A stretch of 64,000 nucleotides of DNA, taken from an uncultured Bacteroidales bacterium (GTDB taxonomy: Bacteria > Bacteroidota > Bacteroidia > Bacteroidales > Bacteroidaceae). The notes below the pieces were generated by a model. It was not told the DNA's origin. It searched no databases and saw nothing but the letters and a program-made list of their open reading frames with translations. The stretch lies in the NCBI GenBank assembly GCA_902760345.1, contig CACWFY010000016.1:1-64000 (forward strand), given 5' to 3'. Shown piece by piece: positions 8,547-15,306 of the stretch (position 1 is the stretch's first letter; each line of letters begins with the position of its first letter). Both the position numbers and the translations under genes were made by a program.

Positions 8547-10622
8547 TGTAGCAGCCTTCTCTGCTGCTTTTTGTGCCTTGCGCTTGGCTTTTTCAGCTTT
8601 GCGCAAGGCTTTTTCTTCTTCCTTCTGGGCTTTACGCTCAGCCTTATCAGCAGCCTTCTGTGCCTTACGTTCTGCCTTATCAGCAGCCTTCTGTGCTTTA
8701 CGCTCTGCTTTTACGGCAGCTTTTTGTGCATCTCGTTCTGCTTTTTCGGCTTTATATTCGTCAGACTTCTTGTGGAACTTCAAACGAGGCTTGATCTTCG
8801 TCTTCTGCATCTCGTTGGTGTTTGTAAACGAGAAGTCGCAAAGCACGTCAATGCGTCCGCCCCTTATTGAGACATTACCTTCGGCAATGGCACCGTTACT
8901 ATTGATCTCCGCTTCAATATGACGGAAGGTAATCTTCTTGTATTGTGCCTCGTCCACCTGGGCATCTATGTGTCCGATAGGCAGTTTGCCGCCCAACTTT
9001 CTGCGCATCTGTGCTGTACGAGGCTTCGAGATGTCGAATTTGAAGTTGGCCTGACAGGTGACATTGCCCAAGTCAGGCATATCCATCGCCTTGCCCAGTT
9101 GGAAATCGGTAGTTTGTGTCGTTCCGTACACGTACTTTTGCAGCTCGTCCAGCGCGAACTGGAAGTTGATATTTCCTGGGATGGTCGTCAGGCGTCCGGC
9201 AAACTGTTCTTTTTTCCATAACACGTCGAAGCGGCCCTGATAGCCGATACGTCCCAGGGCATTCAGCTGCTTCATCATAAATTTTTTGACAGCAAACTGG
9301 TTGATGACGTGTTCGGCATAGCGGCCTGTCGTCGACATGTTGCTGACATCGAAGTGGACGTGTAACTGGTATTTGTTCTTCAGACCCGTAATCTGTCCCT
9401 TGGCCGCAATGGTCAGTTCATTCTTGTCGGTGAATACTTTGACGCCGCTGAAGTACAAACCGTCGGGGCCACCGCTCATCTGCGTCTGGAGGTTCAGCGG
9501 AATGCTGAATTTGCCCAGTACGGGTGCAAAGGGCCGTGAAATGTCTTTCAGCAGGGTGCGTCCCTTGATGACTGAGGTTTGGAACGCCAGTGTGCGTCCT
9601 TGTTTCTTGCTGGGTAGCACTACACTGGCATTGTCGAACGCCAGCGTGGTGTTCGCCAGCTTTACGTTCACCTTCTTCAGCCAGAGACGCTTCATATTGG
9701 TGGTGGCTTGCAGGGTCAGGTTCTTGATGTCGAGGCCCGACATGCGGTCTGTTATCTGACTGTTGGTCAGCGCGAAGGCAACAGAGTCTTTGGCGATATA
9801 GTCGACGCGCAGGCGCATCTTGCCAATGACATCGAAGTGGCCGTCGTCAAAGTAGCCGCGCTTGGGCTTACCCGTCCGCTTGTGGGGCTTGTGGTTATCG
9901 GTGGCGTAGCCCAGGTCGATGATGTCTGCCAGCCAGTGGTCTTTCTGCTCGTTGAGCGTCAGCATGCCGATACGTACCTTCGTGTCTACCGGACCTTTCT
10001 TGCGGTGTTGCACGAAGGCGGTCGACAGGTCTTCTATCACCCCCGTCTTACGGCCGTTCTTCGCCTGTTTGTATAGTAGGTGTCCCAGGTGGGCCTTTAG
10101 TGTGTCGTTCATCGTGACGTCAATCTGTTCAAGTGTCACTTTCTCGACGTTAACGGTCAGCGAGTGTTTGGGCTTGCCTTTCTCTGTCGTTTTGGGTGCT
10201 TTCGGCTTTTTGAAGGCATCAATGACAAACTGGTAGTTGGCCACCGAGTCGCTGTCGGTAGCCGGCTTGAAGATTCTCGCCTCCAGGCCCTTGATATGTG
10301 CCTCGTTGATGTTCAGTTCTTGGTGGAGTAGGGGCATCAGCTTGAGTTCTACGCCCAGTTCGCGCATCTGGAACATCTTGCGTTGCTGCAGATCCTCGAC
10401 TTCCACGCCCTTGAGGGTCATGTCCTCGCCAAACAGGCTGATGCTGATGTGATCGATGTTTACCTTTGTGCCAAGTTGCTCTTGTAACAGTTGCGTAGCC
10501 TGTTTCAACATTTGTTGCTGGACGTAGTCGGTATGGAAGATACCCAAGGCAACAACTGCTAGCACCACAACTGTAGCGACGATACCCGCCAACACTTTCA
10601 ATATAATCCGAATAGCCTTCAT
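8535..10622 (-). CDS. AsmA-like envelope protein with a Lys/Ala/Glu hendecad tail
   Basis: This 695-aa protein has one N-terminal membrane helix (residues about 7-28, IILKVLAGIVATVVVLAVVALGIF). It is followed by an AsmA/DUF748-like beta-rich domain, with LGTKVNIDHISISLFGEDMTLKGVEVED near residue 50, the typical opening of AsmA-family repeats. AsmA-like proteins span the periplasm and are linked to lipid transport and outer-membrane biogenesis. The last 70 residues are a highly charged tail built from an 11-residue repeat (DKAERKAQKAA), encoded by 33-nt DNA repeats and predicted to be a long helix. The role of the tail is unknown. The downstream TlpA-like and OmpA/TPR genes lie on the same strand. 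Confidence 0.8.
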   Translation of the reverse strand: MKAIRIILKVLAGIVATVVVLAVVALGIFHTDYVQQQMLKQATQLLQEQLGTKVNIDHISISLFGEDMTLKGVEVEDLQQRKMFQMRELGVELKLMPLLHQELNINEAHIKGLEARIFKPATDSDSVANYQFVIDAFKKPKAPKTTEKGKPKHSLTVNVEKVTLEQIDVTMNDTLKAHLGHLLYKQAKNGRKTGVIEDLSTAFVQHRKKGPVDTKVRIGMLTLNEQKDHWLADIIDLGYATDNHKPHKRTGKPKRGYFDDGHFDVIGKMRLRVDYIAKDSVAFALTNSQITDRMSGLDIKNLTLQATTNMKRLWLKKVNVKLANTTLAFDNASVVLPSKKQGRTLAFQTSVIKGRTLLKDISRPFAPVLGKFSIPLNLQTQMSGGPDGLYFSGVKVFTDKNELTIAAKGQITGLKNKYQLHVHFDVSNMSTTGRYAEHVINQFAVKKFMMKQLNALGRIGYQGRFDVLWKKEQFAGRLTTIPGNINFQFALDELQKYVYGTTQTTDFQLGKAMDMPDLGNVTCQANFKFDISKPRTAQMRRKLGGKLPIGHIDAQVDEAQYKKITFRHIEAEINSNGAIAEGNVSIRGGRIDVLCDFSFTNTNEMQKTKIKPRLKFHKKSDEYKAEKAERDAQKAAVKAERKAQKAADKAERKAQKAADKAERKAQKEEEKALRKAEKAKRKAQKAAEKAATSEE
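8570..8755 (-). repeat. 33-nt tandem repeat coding the hendecad tail of the AsmA-like protein
   Basis: Near-identical 33-nt units, each encoding an 11-residue unit like DKAERKAQKAA, are clearest at about 8641-8710 and degenerate on either side. Such arrays can vary in copy number between strains. Confidence 0.8.
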
Positions 10623-10670
10623 GTCTCTTGCCTCTTATTTGTTATATTTATAGTTTCTAGTTTAGGTTTC

Positions 10671-11678
10671 TTACTTCAGTATCTTCTTGATGCGCTCCTC
10701 CAGCGCCTGTTCCGTCAGGTTGCGGGCAATGACCACGCCCTTCTTGTCTATCACGACGTTACTGGGTACGTCGGCCATGCCGAATGTGCCCAACAGCGGG
10801 GAAGCCCACATGCGGCCGTCGCACACCATCGGCCACGTGATGGAGTCACGCTTGACGCGTTGTCGGCATTCGTTGGGTGAACCGTCCACTCCGATGGCCA
10901 GCAGGCCCAGCTCGTCGCCATACGTCTCCTTTAGCTTCTCGAGGCGTTGCAGCAGATTGGTGCTGGCATAGCTCCACGAGGCCCATGTCGTCACCACGTT
11001 CACTTTGCCCTTCAGCGACTGCTCTGTCACGCGGCGCCCTTTCACATCGGTGGCGCTGAATTTGGGCATACGCGCCTTGACGGCACAGTTCTCCAGTTGG
11101 CGCAACTGGTTTCTCAGCCGCGTCAGCTGTTCGTCGTTAGGCCGTTCCTCGAGCAGCATCTCCGTCAGGATGCGTGCCTGACGATAGTCGGGGTCTGGTG
11201 TCAGCAGGAAGTAGCGCTGCAATAGGTAAATGCTGGCTTGCGACTTACGGTTCTCCTTGATGAATGTGCTGACAGCTTCAGGGATGTCTGGTGGCGTCAA
11301 GTCGTTCAGCTTCATGCGCAGCGAGGTCATGTCCTCGTTGTCCGTCGTTCCCTGGATAATCATCTCCTTCATGTGCGAGGCGTCGCCCTTGATGCTGACT
11401 TTCTCGCCAGGTTCGGCAAAGACGGGCTGCTCGGAGTAGTTGGGGAACACAATGACCAGCGTGGCGTCTTCCTCCAGGTCAATCTCGTACGAGAATCGGC
11501 CGTCGCGAACCCTGATGGTGTCGAAGCCGGCGAAGGCATTCGTCGGACTGTATACCCACAACTCTGCTTGGTTCATGTGGCGTAGGCGACCTTCCAGTCG
11601 GAATTTACCGCTTTTTGTGCCACAGGAACCCAGCAGCAGGGTTAGAAACGCTGCGAAGAGTATGAGCGTTTTCTTCAT
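10671..11678 (-). CDS. DUF4369/TlpA-like thioredoxin-fold lipoprotein lacking active-site cysteines
   Basis: This 335-aa lipoprotein has a lipobox, LLLGSCGTKS, with the lipidated Cys near residue 19. An N-terminal DUF4369-like beta domain (FRLEGRLRHMNQAELWVY) and a C-terminal TlpA/AhpC-type thioredoxin fold (MPKFSATDVKGRRVTEQSLKGK) follow. The expected WCxxC active site is replaced by WASWSYAS near residues 232-239, so no CxxC dithiol exists. The cis-Pro loop survives as ADVPSNVVIDKKG. It therefore cannot work as a standard thiol reductase and is probably a binding or scaffold protein. Its start codon overlaps the stop of the OmpA/TPR gene (ATGA), indicating translational coupling. Confidence 0.85.
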   Translation of the reverse strand: MKKTLILFAAFLTLLLGSCGTKSGKFRLEGRLRHMNQAELWVYSPTNAFAGFDTIRVRDGRFSYEIDLEEDATLVIVFPNYSEQPVFAEPGEKVSIKGDASHMKEMIIQGTTDNEDMTSLRMKLNDLTPPDIPEAVSTFIKENRKSQASIYLLQRYFLLTPDPDYRQARILTEMLLEERPNDEQLTRLRNQLRQLENCAVKARMPKFSATDVKGRRVTEQSLKGKVNVVTTWASWSYASTNLLQRLEKLKETYGDELGLLAIGVDGSPNECRQRVKRDSITWPMVCDGRMWASPLLGTFGMADVPSNVVIDKKGVVIARNLTEQALEERIKKILK

Positions 11679-13345
11679 TTCAGCTCCAGATCGTTGTCAG
11701 CATACTGCTTGAGTGACGGGTCTTTCTGCAAGGCTGAGCGCAGGAAGGCCTGAGCGGCCTCGCGGTTACCCTGACGGGCGTTGACCACAGCCTGCAGATA
11801 GTCGGTCATTCCGTCGGGCTGTGGCACGTTCTTCAACGTTGTGGCAGCCTTGGCGTAGTTCTTGTTCATAATCTGTGCCAAAGCAGCGCTGTTCGAGTCA
11901 ATGCCTGCGAAGTCTTGCTCGGCCAGAGCGTAGTTGCCCTGTGCCAGGTGCAGGTTACCCAGCGTCTCAGCCAGTCCTTTGGCGTTGCCGGCCTTGCCGA
12001 TGTAGTTCTCGGCGGCCTGTTGGTTGCCCTGCAGCAGGGCTATCAGTCCTTGGTTAGCCTGTGCCTCTGCGCAACCGTTAGCGGTCTTGGCTGCCTCTGC
12101 CAGATAGCGCTGGGCCTCGTCGTAGTTGCCCTTGGCATAGGCCAGAGCAGCGAGGTTGTTATAGGCACGTCCGTCCTGTGGATACAGGCGTGTGGTGGTC
12201 TTCAGAATATCCTCTTTCTCAGCGTCGGTGTCGGCAATGCTGGCGGCATAAATCAGTTCTTCGAGGCTTAGCTTCGAGGGGTCGCTCTTATACTGCTCGG
12301 CTATCTGCTCGTCGTCGCGGCCGATGGTCTCGTAGTTGATGGTCAGACGGGCACGGCGCAGTTCAGGCAGGATGCCGTCAGCCAGCTCCTTGAAGCCGTG
12401 ACTCATATTCTTAATCTGCTGTTCGCGCTCCTGCGGGTCCTTATACATTGACAATACGCGCAGGATGACGTCCTTGTCCTGAATGTCGCTGGCCTGTACC
12501 AACTGCTGGAAACCTTCCCAGTCCTGAGCGGTGTAGTTGGCTTCCACGTCACCCTCCATACCGGTCTGCTTCATCTGCTGGCGCACGTAGCCCTCAGCGT
12601 TCTGCTGACGCTTGTTGGCCAGTTTCTCGTTCAGGGCGAAACCACCATCGGGCGAAGCGTAGGCCGACACCTCGACGTTGTTGAGGTTCAGACCCTCGCG
12701 GTCGGCATTGATGCGCTTCAGCATATTTACGAACTCTTCTACCGAGTTGCTCTTCAGTTCGCTCTTACGCAGTTCGGCCTGCTGGATCAGAAACTTGATG
12801 TTGGCCTCGAGCTTCTGCTCAACCACACGCTGGAAAGCGTCGGGAGCCACACAGGCCTTGGCGGTGGTCAGCGTCTGGTGATACAGTTCGCTGGTCGCTA
12901 CCACACCATCGGCCACCTTCACGGCAGGAATCTCCACCTGCTTGTTGCCCACCTTTGCGTCGAACGTCAGGTAGAGCTCACTCTTCTGCATGGCCTGCTC
13001 GTAGGGGAATGTGGTCTTCATCGTGTAGTGACCGCCAATGAGGTAGCTGATGGTCTGGTTGTTACCCAGCACCTTTTCACCCTGGAACGTGGCGGGCTGG
13101 CCCTTCAGAGCCTGCAGTTCGCCGTTCTTCGTGTAGCGCAACTCGGGCGTTACGGTTACTACGGCCTTCTTCTGCATGTATTTCTCAGGGAACACACCGT
13201 TGATGGTGGCCTCCACTTGTCCGGCCTCAGCCTCCAGCGGATTGGGGTTTGCCTTGAAATAGTCACTCGTCAACTGGCCCATCTTTCCTGAGCACGAAGT
13301 CAGCACAGCAATAGCTATAGCTGACAGAATCATTGTTTTTCTCAT
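11675..13345 (-). CDS. OmpA-like/TPR outer-membrane-associated lipoprotein
   Basis: This 556-aa lipoprotein has the lipobox AVLTSCSGK (Cys near residue 18). Residues about 35-165 form beta-sandwich-like repeats. Residues about 215-250 resemble an OmpA-type peptidoglycan-binding segment (VEVSAYASPDGGFALNEKLANKRQQ). From about residue 360, TPR-like helices follow (DGRAYNNLAALAYAKGNYDEAQRYL, AEAQANQGLIALLQGNQQAAENYI). Such proteins probably tether the outer membrane to peptidoglycan or act as envelope scaffolds in Bacteroidales. It is first in an operon with the TlpA-like lipoprotein, via an ATGA overlap, and probably the AsmA-like gene. Confidence 0.82.
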   Translation of the reverse strand: MRKTMILSAIAIAVLTSCSGKMGQLTSDYFKANPNPLEAEAGQVEATINGVFPEKYMQKKAVVTVTPELRYTKNGELQALKGQPATFQGEKVLGNNQTISYLIGGHYTMKTTFPYEQAMQKSELYLTFDAKVGNKQVEIPAVKVADGVVATSELYHQTLTTAKACVAPDAFQRVVEQKLEANIKFLIQQAELRKSELKSNSVEEFVNMLKRINADREGLNLNNVEVSAYASPDGGFALNEKLANKRQQNAEGYVRQQMKQTGMEGDVEANYTAQDWEGFQQLVQASDIQDKDVILRVLSMYKDPQEREQQIKNMSHGFKELADGILPELRRARLTINYETIGRDDEQIAEQYKSDPSKLSLEELIYAASIADTDAEKEDILKTTTRLYPQDGRAYNNLAALAYAKGNYDEAQRYLAEAAKTANGCAEAQANQGLIALLQGNQQAAENYIGKAGNAKGLAETLGNLHLAQGNYALAEQDFAGIDSNSAALAQIMNKNYAKAATTLKNVPQPDGMTDYLQAVVNARQGNREAAQAFLRSALQKDPSLKQYADNDLELK

Positions 13346-13346
13346 A

Positions 13347-13366
13347 TCTGTTATTCTGTTATTATG
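13347..13366. repeat. Octanucleotide repeat in the leader of the OmpA/TPR gene
   Basis: CTGTTATT occurs twice in tandem with flanking degenerate copies, in the spacer between the start codon and the promoter. It resembles the octamer spacers at 784-806 and 36118-36147. Confidence 0.5.
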
Positions 13367-13398
13367 TCTTTTAAAAATGTTATGATGTCTTTAAAATG

Positions 13399-13406
13399 CA
13401 AAGATA
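13399..13406 (-). promoter_or_regulatory. Predicted -7 box for the OmpA/TPR operon
   Basis: The minus strand reads TATCTTTG, 54 nt before the start codon at 13345. Confidence 0.55.
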
Positions 13407-13498
13407 CTCATCTATTTCCTTTCAGCCGCGCTTTGCCTCTATTTTTTATGTTTTATTAAGTGCCAAGTGCCCCATCGGCATTATTTTTAGCAGAAAAT

Positions 13499-13530
13499 TT
13501 TGGCAGTATCTATTTTTTTGACTAACTTTG
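13499..13530 (+). promoter_or_regulatory. Predicted promoter of tRNA-Leu
   Basis: TTTG at 13499-13502, a 20-nt spacer and TAACTTTG at 13523-13530 match both halves of the Bacteroidetes consensus. The tRNA begins 15 nt downstream. Confidence 0.7.
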
Positions 13531-13544
13531 CAGCCGCAAACGTT

Positions 13545-13628
13545 GCCGCGATGGTGGAATGGTAGACACGAGGGACTTAAAATCCCTTGGCTATTGCAGC
13601 TGTGCGGGTTCGAGTCCCGCTCGCGGCA
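13545..13628 (+). tRNA. tRNA-Leu (TAA anticodon)
   Basis: The cloverleaf is complete. The acceptor pair is GCCGCGA (13545-13551) with TCGCGGC (13621-13627). The anticodon loop CTTAAAA gives anticodon TAA, a long variable arm is present as expected for a class II tRNA, and the T-arm carries GGTTCGAGTCC. The 3' CCA is not encoded. An array of 22-bp repeats starts 41 nt after its 3' end, and the accessory-looking islet follows. Confidence 0.95.
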
Positions 13629-13668
13629 CATAAGGCGCTAGTAAATCCAATCCCCCCCCTTGCAATAA

Positions 13669-13858
13669 CTATGTTTTCGCGTCGTGAATACTACGTTTTC
13701 ACATCGTCAAAACTACGTTTTCACATCGTCAAAACTATGTTTTAACACTGTGAAAACGTAACTTTGACGGCGTCGATGTGGGACTTGTTGCCCGTCGATG
13801 TGGGACTTGTTGACCTTCGATGTGGGACTTGATGACCGTCTATGTGGCACATGATCGA
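13669..13858. repeat. Two adjacent 22-bp-period tandem arrays, 3' of tRNA-Leu
   Basis: Array A is four 22-nt units at 13669-13756 (consensus CTACGTTTTCACATCGTCAAAA). Array B is four 22-nt units at 13771-13858 (consensus CGTCGATGTGGGACTTGTTG plus 2 nt). Unit starts at 13669, 13691, 13713 and 13735, and at 13771, 13793, 13815 and 13837, are exactly 22 apart. CGATGTG occurs in B and in the reverse complement of A, so the two arrays look like inverted, diverged relatives. No open reading frame follows the period. There are no unique spacers, so this is not a CRISPR array. Confidence 0.85.
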
Positions 13859-14333
13859 CGAAAAAGTGTTACCTCTTACCTGAACAGCCATCAAACCCTG
13901 GTGTACAAAGGTTTTGCGGACAGGTAACTCTTCGTAAAGACTTAACTGAGACTTACCTGGGGGTTACCTCAAATCTATTGAATGAGATAAAAGAAAACAT
14001 GTAATTCATGTTCAATTCGTGGTCATTCGTGTCAAACATATAATTCCCATTAATGGCCCATGTAATTGTCATATAATTGCTTCTTTCTTGTTTTGTTTTA
14101 TGTCAAAGGTAGGTGTCAGGTAACTCTCAGGTAGGTCTTTTCTGAGAGTTACCTGGCCGCATTCCCTTTCTATAAAGGTGTTACAAGAGATTCAGTTAAC
14201 AGTTAGGTCTTTTTTGCGTTGTCTCTGTTTTTTTCTTGACGCCTCAGCGAGCTGTATTCTGAAAATATCTCGCTGATTCCTTTTTAGTTTGAAAAATAAT
14301 TCCTATCTTTGCAACATCAAACCAAAAGACTCA
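13859..14333. other. Non-coding stretch with GTTACC motifs and hairpins
   Basis: No convincing gene was seen. The motif GTTACC/GGTAAC occurs five times (13868, 13923, 13963, 14119, 14148). A perfect 14-bp inverted repeat lies at 14117-14130/14142-14155 with an 11-nt loop. A second stem (CAGCGAG...CTCGCTG, about 14245-14275) precedes a T-run. A TATCTTTG box at 14303-14310 is the likely promoter of the kinase gene. Base composition is AT-rich around 13980-14100. Confidence 0.6.
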
Positions 14334-15014
14334 ATGAATGGAGATAATACTGAACGAATATCACAAGAAGGTGAATGCGGAAATGAAACAGAAGGTGGCA
14401 TTTTGGAAAGCGCATCCGCAGTCGCGCAGCGAGTCCTTGAAGAGATTGAAGCTCTTGCGGGAACAACGTCTTGCAAGCCTGTCCAACTGGCAAGGTTGAA
14501 AAAATGGGCACAAGAGCAAGGATGCTGGTTTAGTGACCATAGTCAGTTTGGCGACTTCTTTGATAGAGGTTCTGAGAACGAAGTATACCTTTCTCCTAAA
14601 GGCACTGAAATCATTAAACTGAACGATTTTCGTTATTCTGACGACAATCTAACCTCCTTTTTTGAACGCATAAAAGCACACAACAAATACTTTGATGCAT
14701 GCCCATATCGTATGATAGGTATGGCGGAAAATCGTGATGGTTGTATTTGTGCTGTACTTGTTCAACCATATATTGCTGATGCTCGTTTAGCAACAAAAGA
14801 GGAAATACATGAAGAGTTTCTTCACCTCGGTTTTCATGCTGAAGATGGAGGCGCTTATTACACAAACGGGCAACATGATATTTTTGATGCTGTAGATGGT
14901 AATGTTTTGGTAGACGATGAGGGACATTTCTTTTTTATCGATACTATTATTTATCCATCCGATACAGGCGGCTACGACACTTATCGAAGCCTTTCACCTC
15001 GTTGTAGTGGATAA
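14334..15014 (+). CDS. Polyvalent-protein-type protein kinase-like protein
   Basis: I chose the ATG at 14334 (MNGDNTERISQEGECGNE), since the only upstream start is a TTG on the other side of the promoter box. That gives 226 aa. Kinase-like features are GSENEVYLSPKGTEIIKLND (glycine loop and putative VAIK-type Lys) near residue 85, a hinge-like CAVLVQPYI, and a catalytic-loop-like HDIFDAVDGNVLVDDEGHFFFIDT with Asp, Asn and a final Asp. This pattern fits the small kinase domains found in polyvalent proteins of phages and conjugative elements. Known members are domains of larger proteins, so this could be a free-standing relic. It stands alone between the 22-bp arrays and a 31-bp inverted-repeat pair, which suggests acquired DNA. 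Confidence 0.6.
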   Translation: MNGDNTERISQEGECGNETEGGILESASAVAQRVLEEIEALAGTTSCKPVQLARLKKWAQEQGCWFSDHSQFGDFFDRGSENEVYLSPKGTEIIKLNDFRYSDDNLTSFFERIKAHNKYFDACPYRMIGMAENRDGCICAVLVQPYIADARLATKEEIHEEFLHLGFHAEDGGAYYTNGQHDIFDAVDGNVLVDDEGHFFFIDTIIYPSDTGGYDTYRSLSPRCSG

Positions 15015-15066
15015 ATCAGATATAAGAGGGGGTGGCCTCAGAAGTACAGATGTCTCGCAGAAGAAA

Positions 15067-15217
15067 CGGTCACGGTCACAGCTGTGACCATGTGACCAAC
15101 TTAACAGGGAATTAACTTTTGGATGATTATATATTCTTTGTAATCAGCGAGTTATATCCAAACTTGGACTGTCTTTAATCCTCAACGGTCACATGGTCAC
15201 AGCTGTGACCGTGACCG
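15067..15217. repeat. Perfect 31-bp inverted-repeat pair 3' of the kinase gene
   Basis: 15067-15097 and 15187-15217 are exact reverse complements over 31 nt. Each arm also contains its own palindrome, GGTCACAGCTGTGACC, so it can fold alone or with the other arm. The 89 nt between the arms are AT-rich and non-coding. Arms of this length and symmetry suggest a mobile-element end, a strong hairpin or a protein-binding site. No transposase is present. Confidence 0.85.
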
Positions 15218-15248
15218 ATCTGCGTGTCTTTTCCTTTTTAAAAGAAAT

Positions 15249-15284
15249 ATCGGGCAGGACTCTCGAATGGAGAACCTGCCCGAT
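15249..15284 (-). terminator. Terminator of the BspA-like gene
   Basis: ATCGGGCAGG pairs with CCTGCCCGAT around a 16-nt loop. On the minus strand it is followed by a T-rich run. It lies 22 nt past the stop codon. Confidence 0.75.
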
Positions 15285-15306
15285 TTTAATATTAGACGTT
15301 AATCTC

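Noticed and set aside
10671-11678. Functional thioredoxin/TlpA reductase
   Set aside because: Both active-site cysteines are absent, so the usual redox call was not made.
13669-13858. CRISPR array after tRNA-Leu
   Set aside because: Units are 22 nt and directly contiguous with no spacers, and no cas genes are present.
13545-15306. Attachment-site duplication marking an integrated element at tRNA-Leu
   Set aside because: I could not find a repeat of the tRNA 3' end downstream within the window, and no integrase is present; the islet idea rests only on content.
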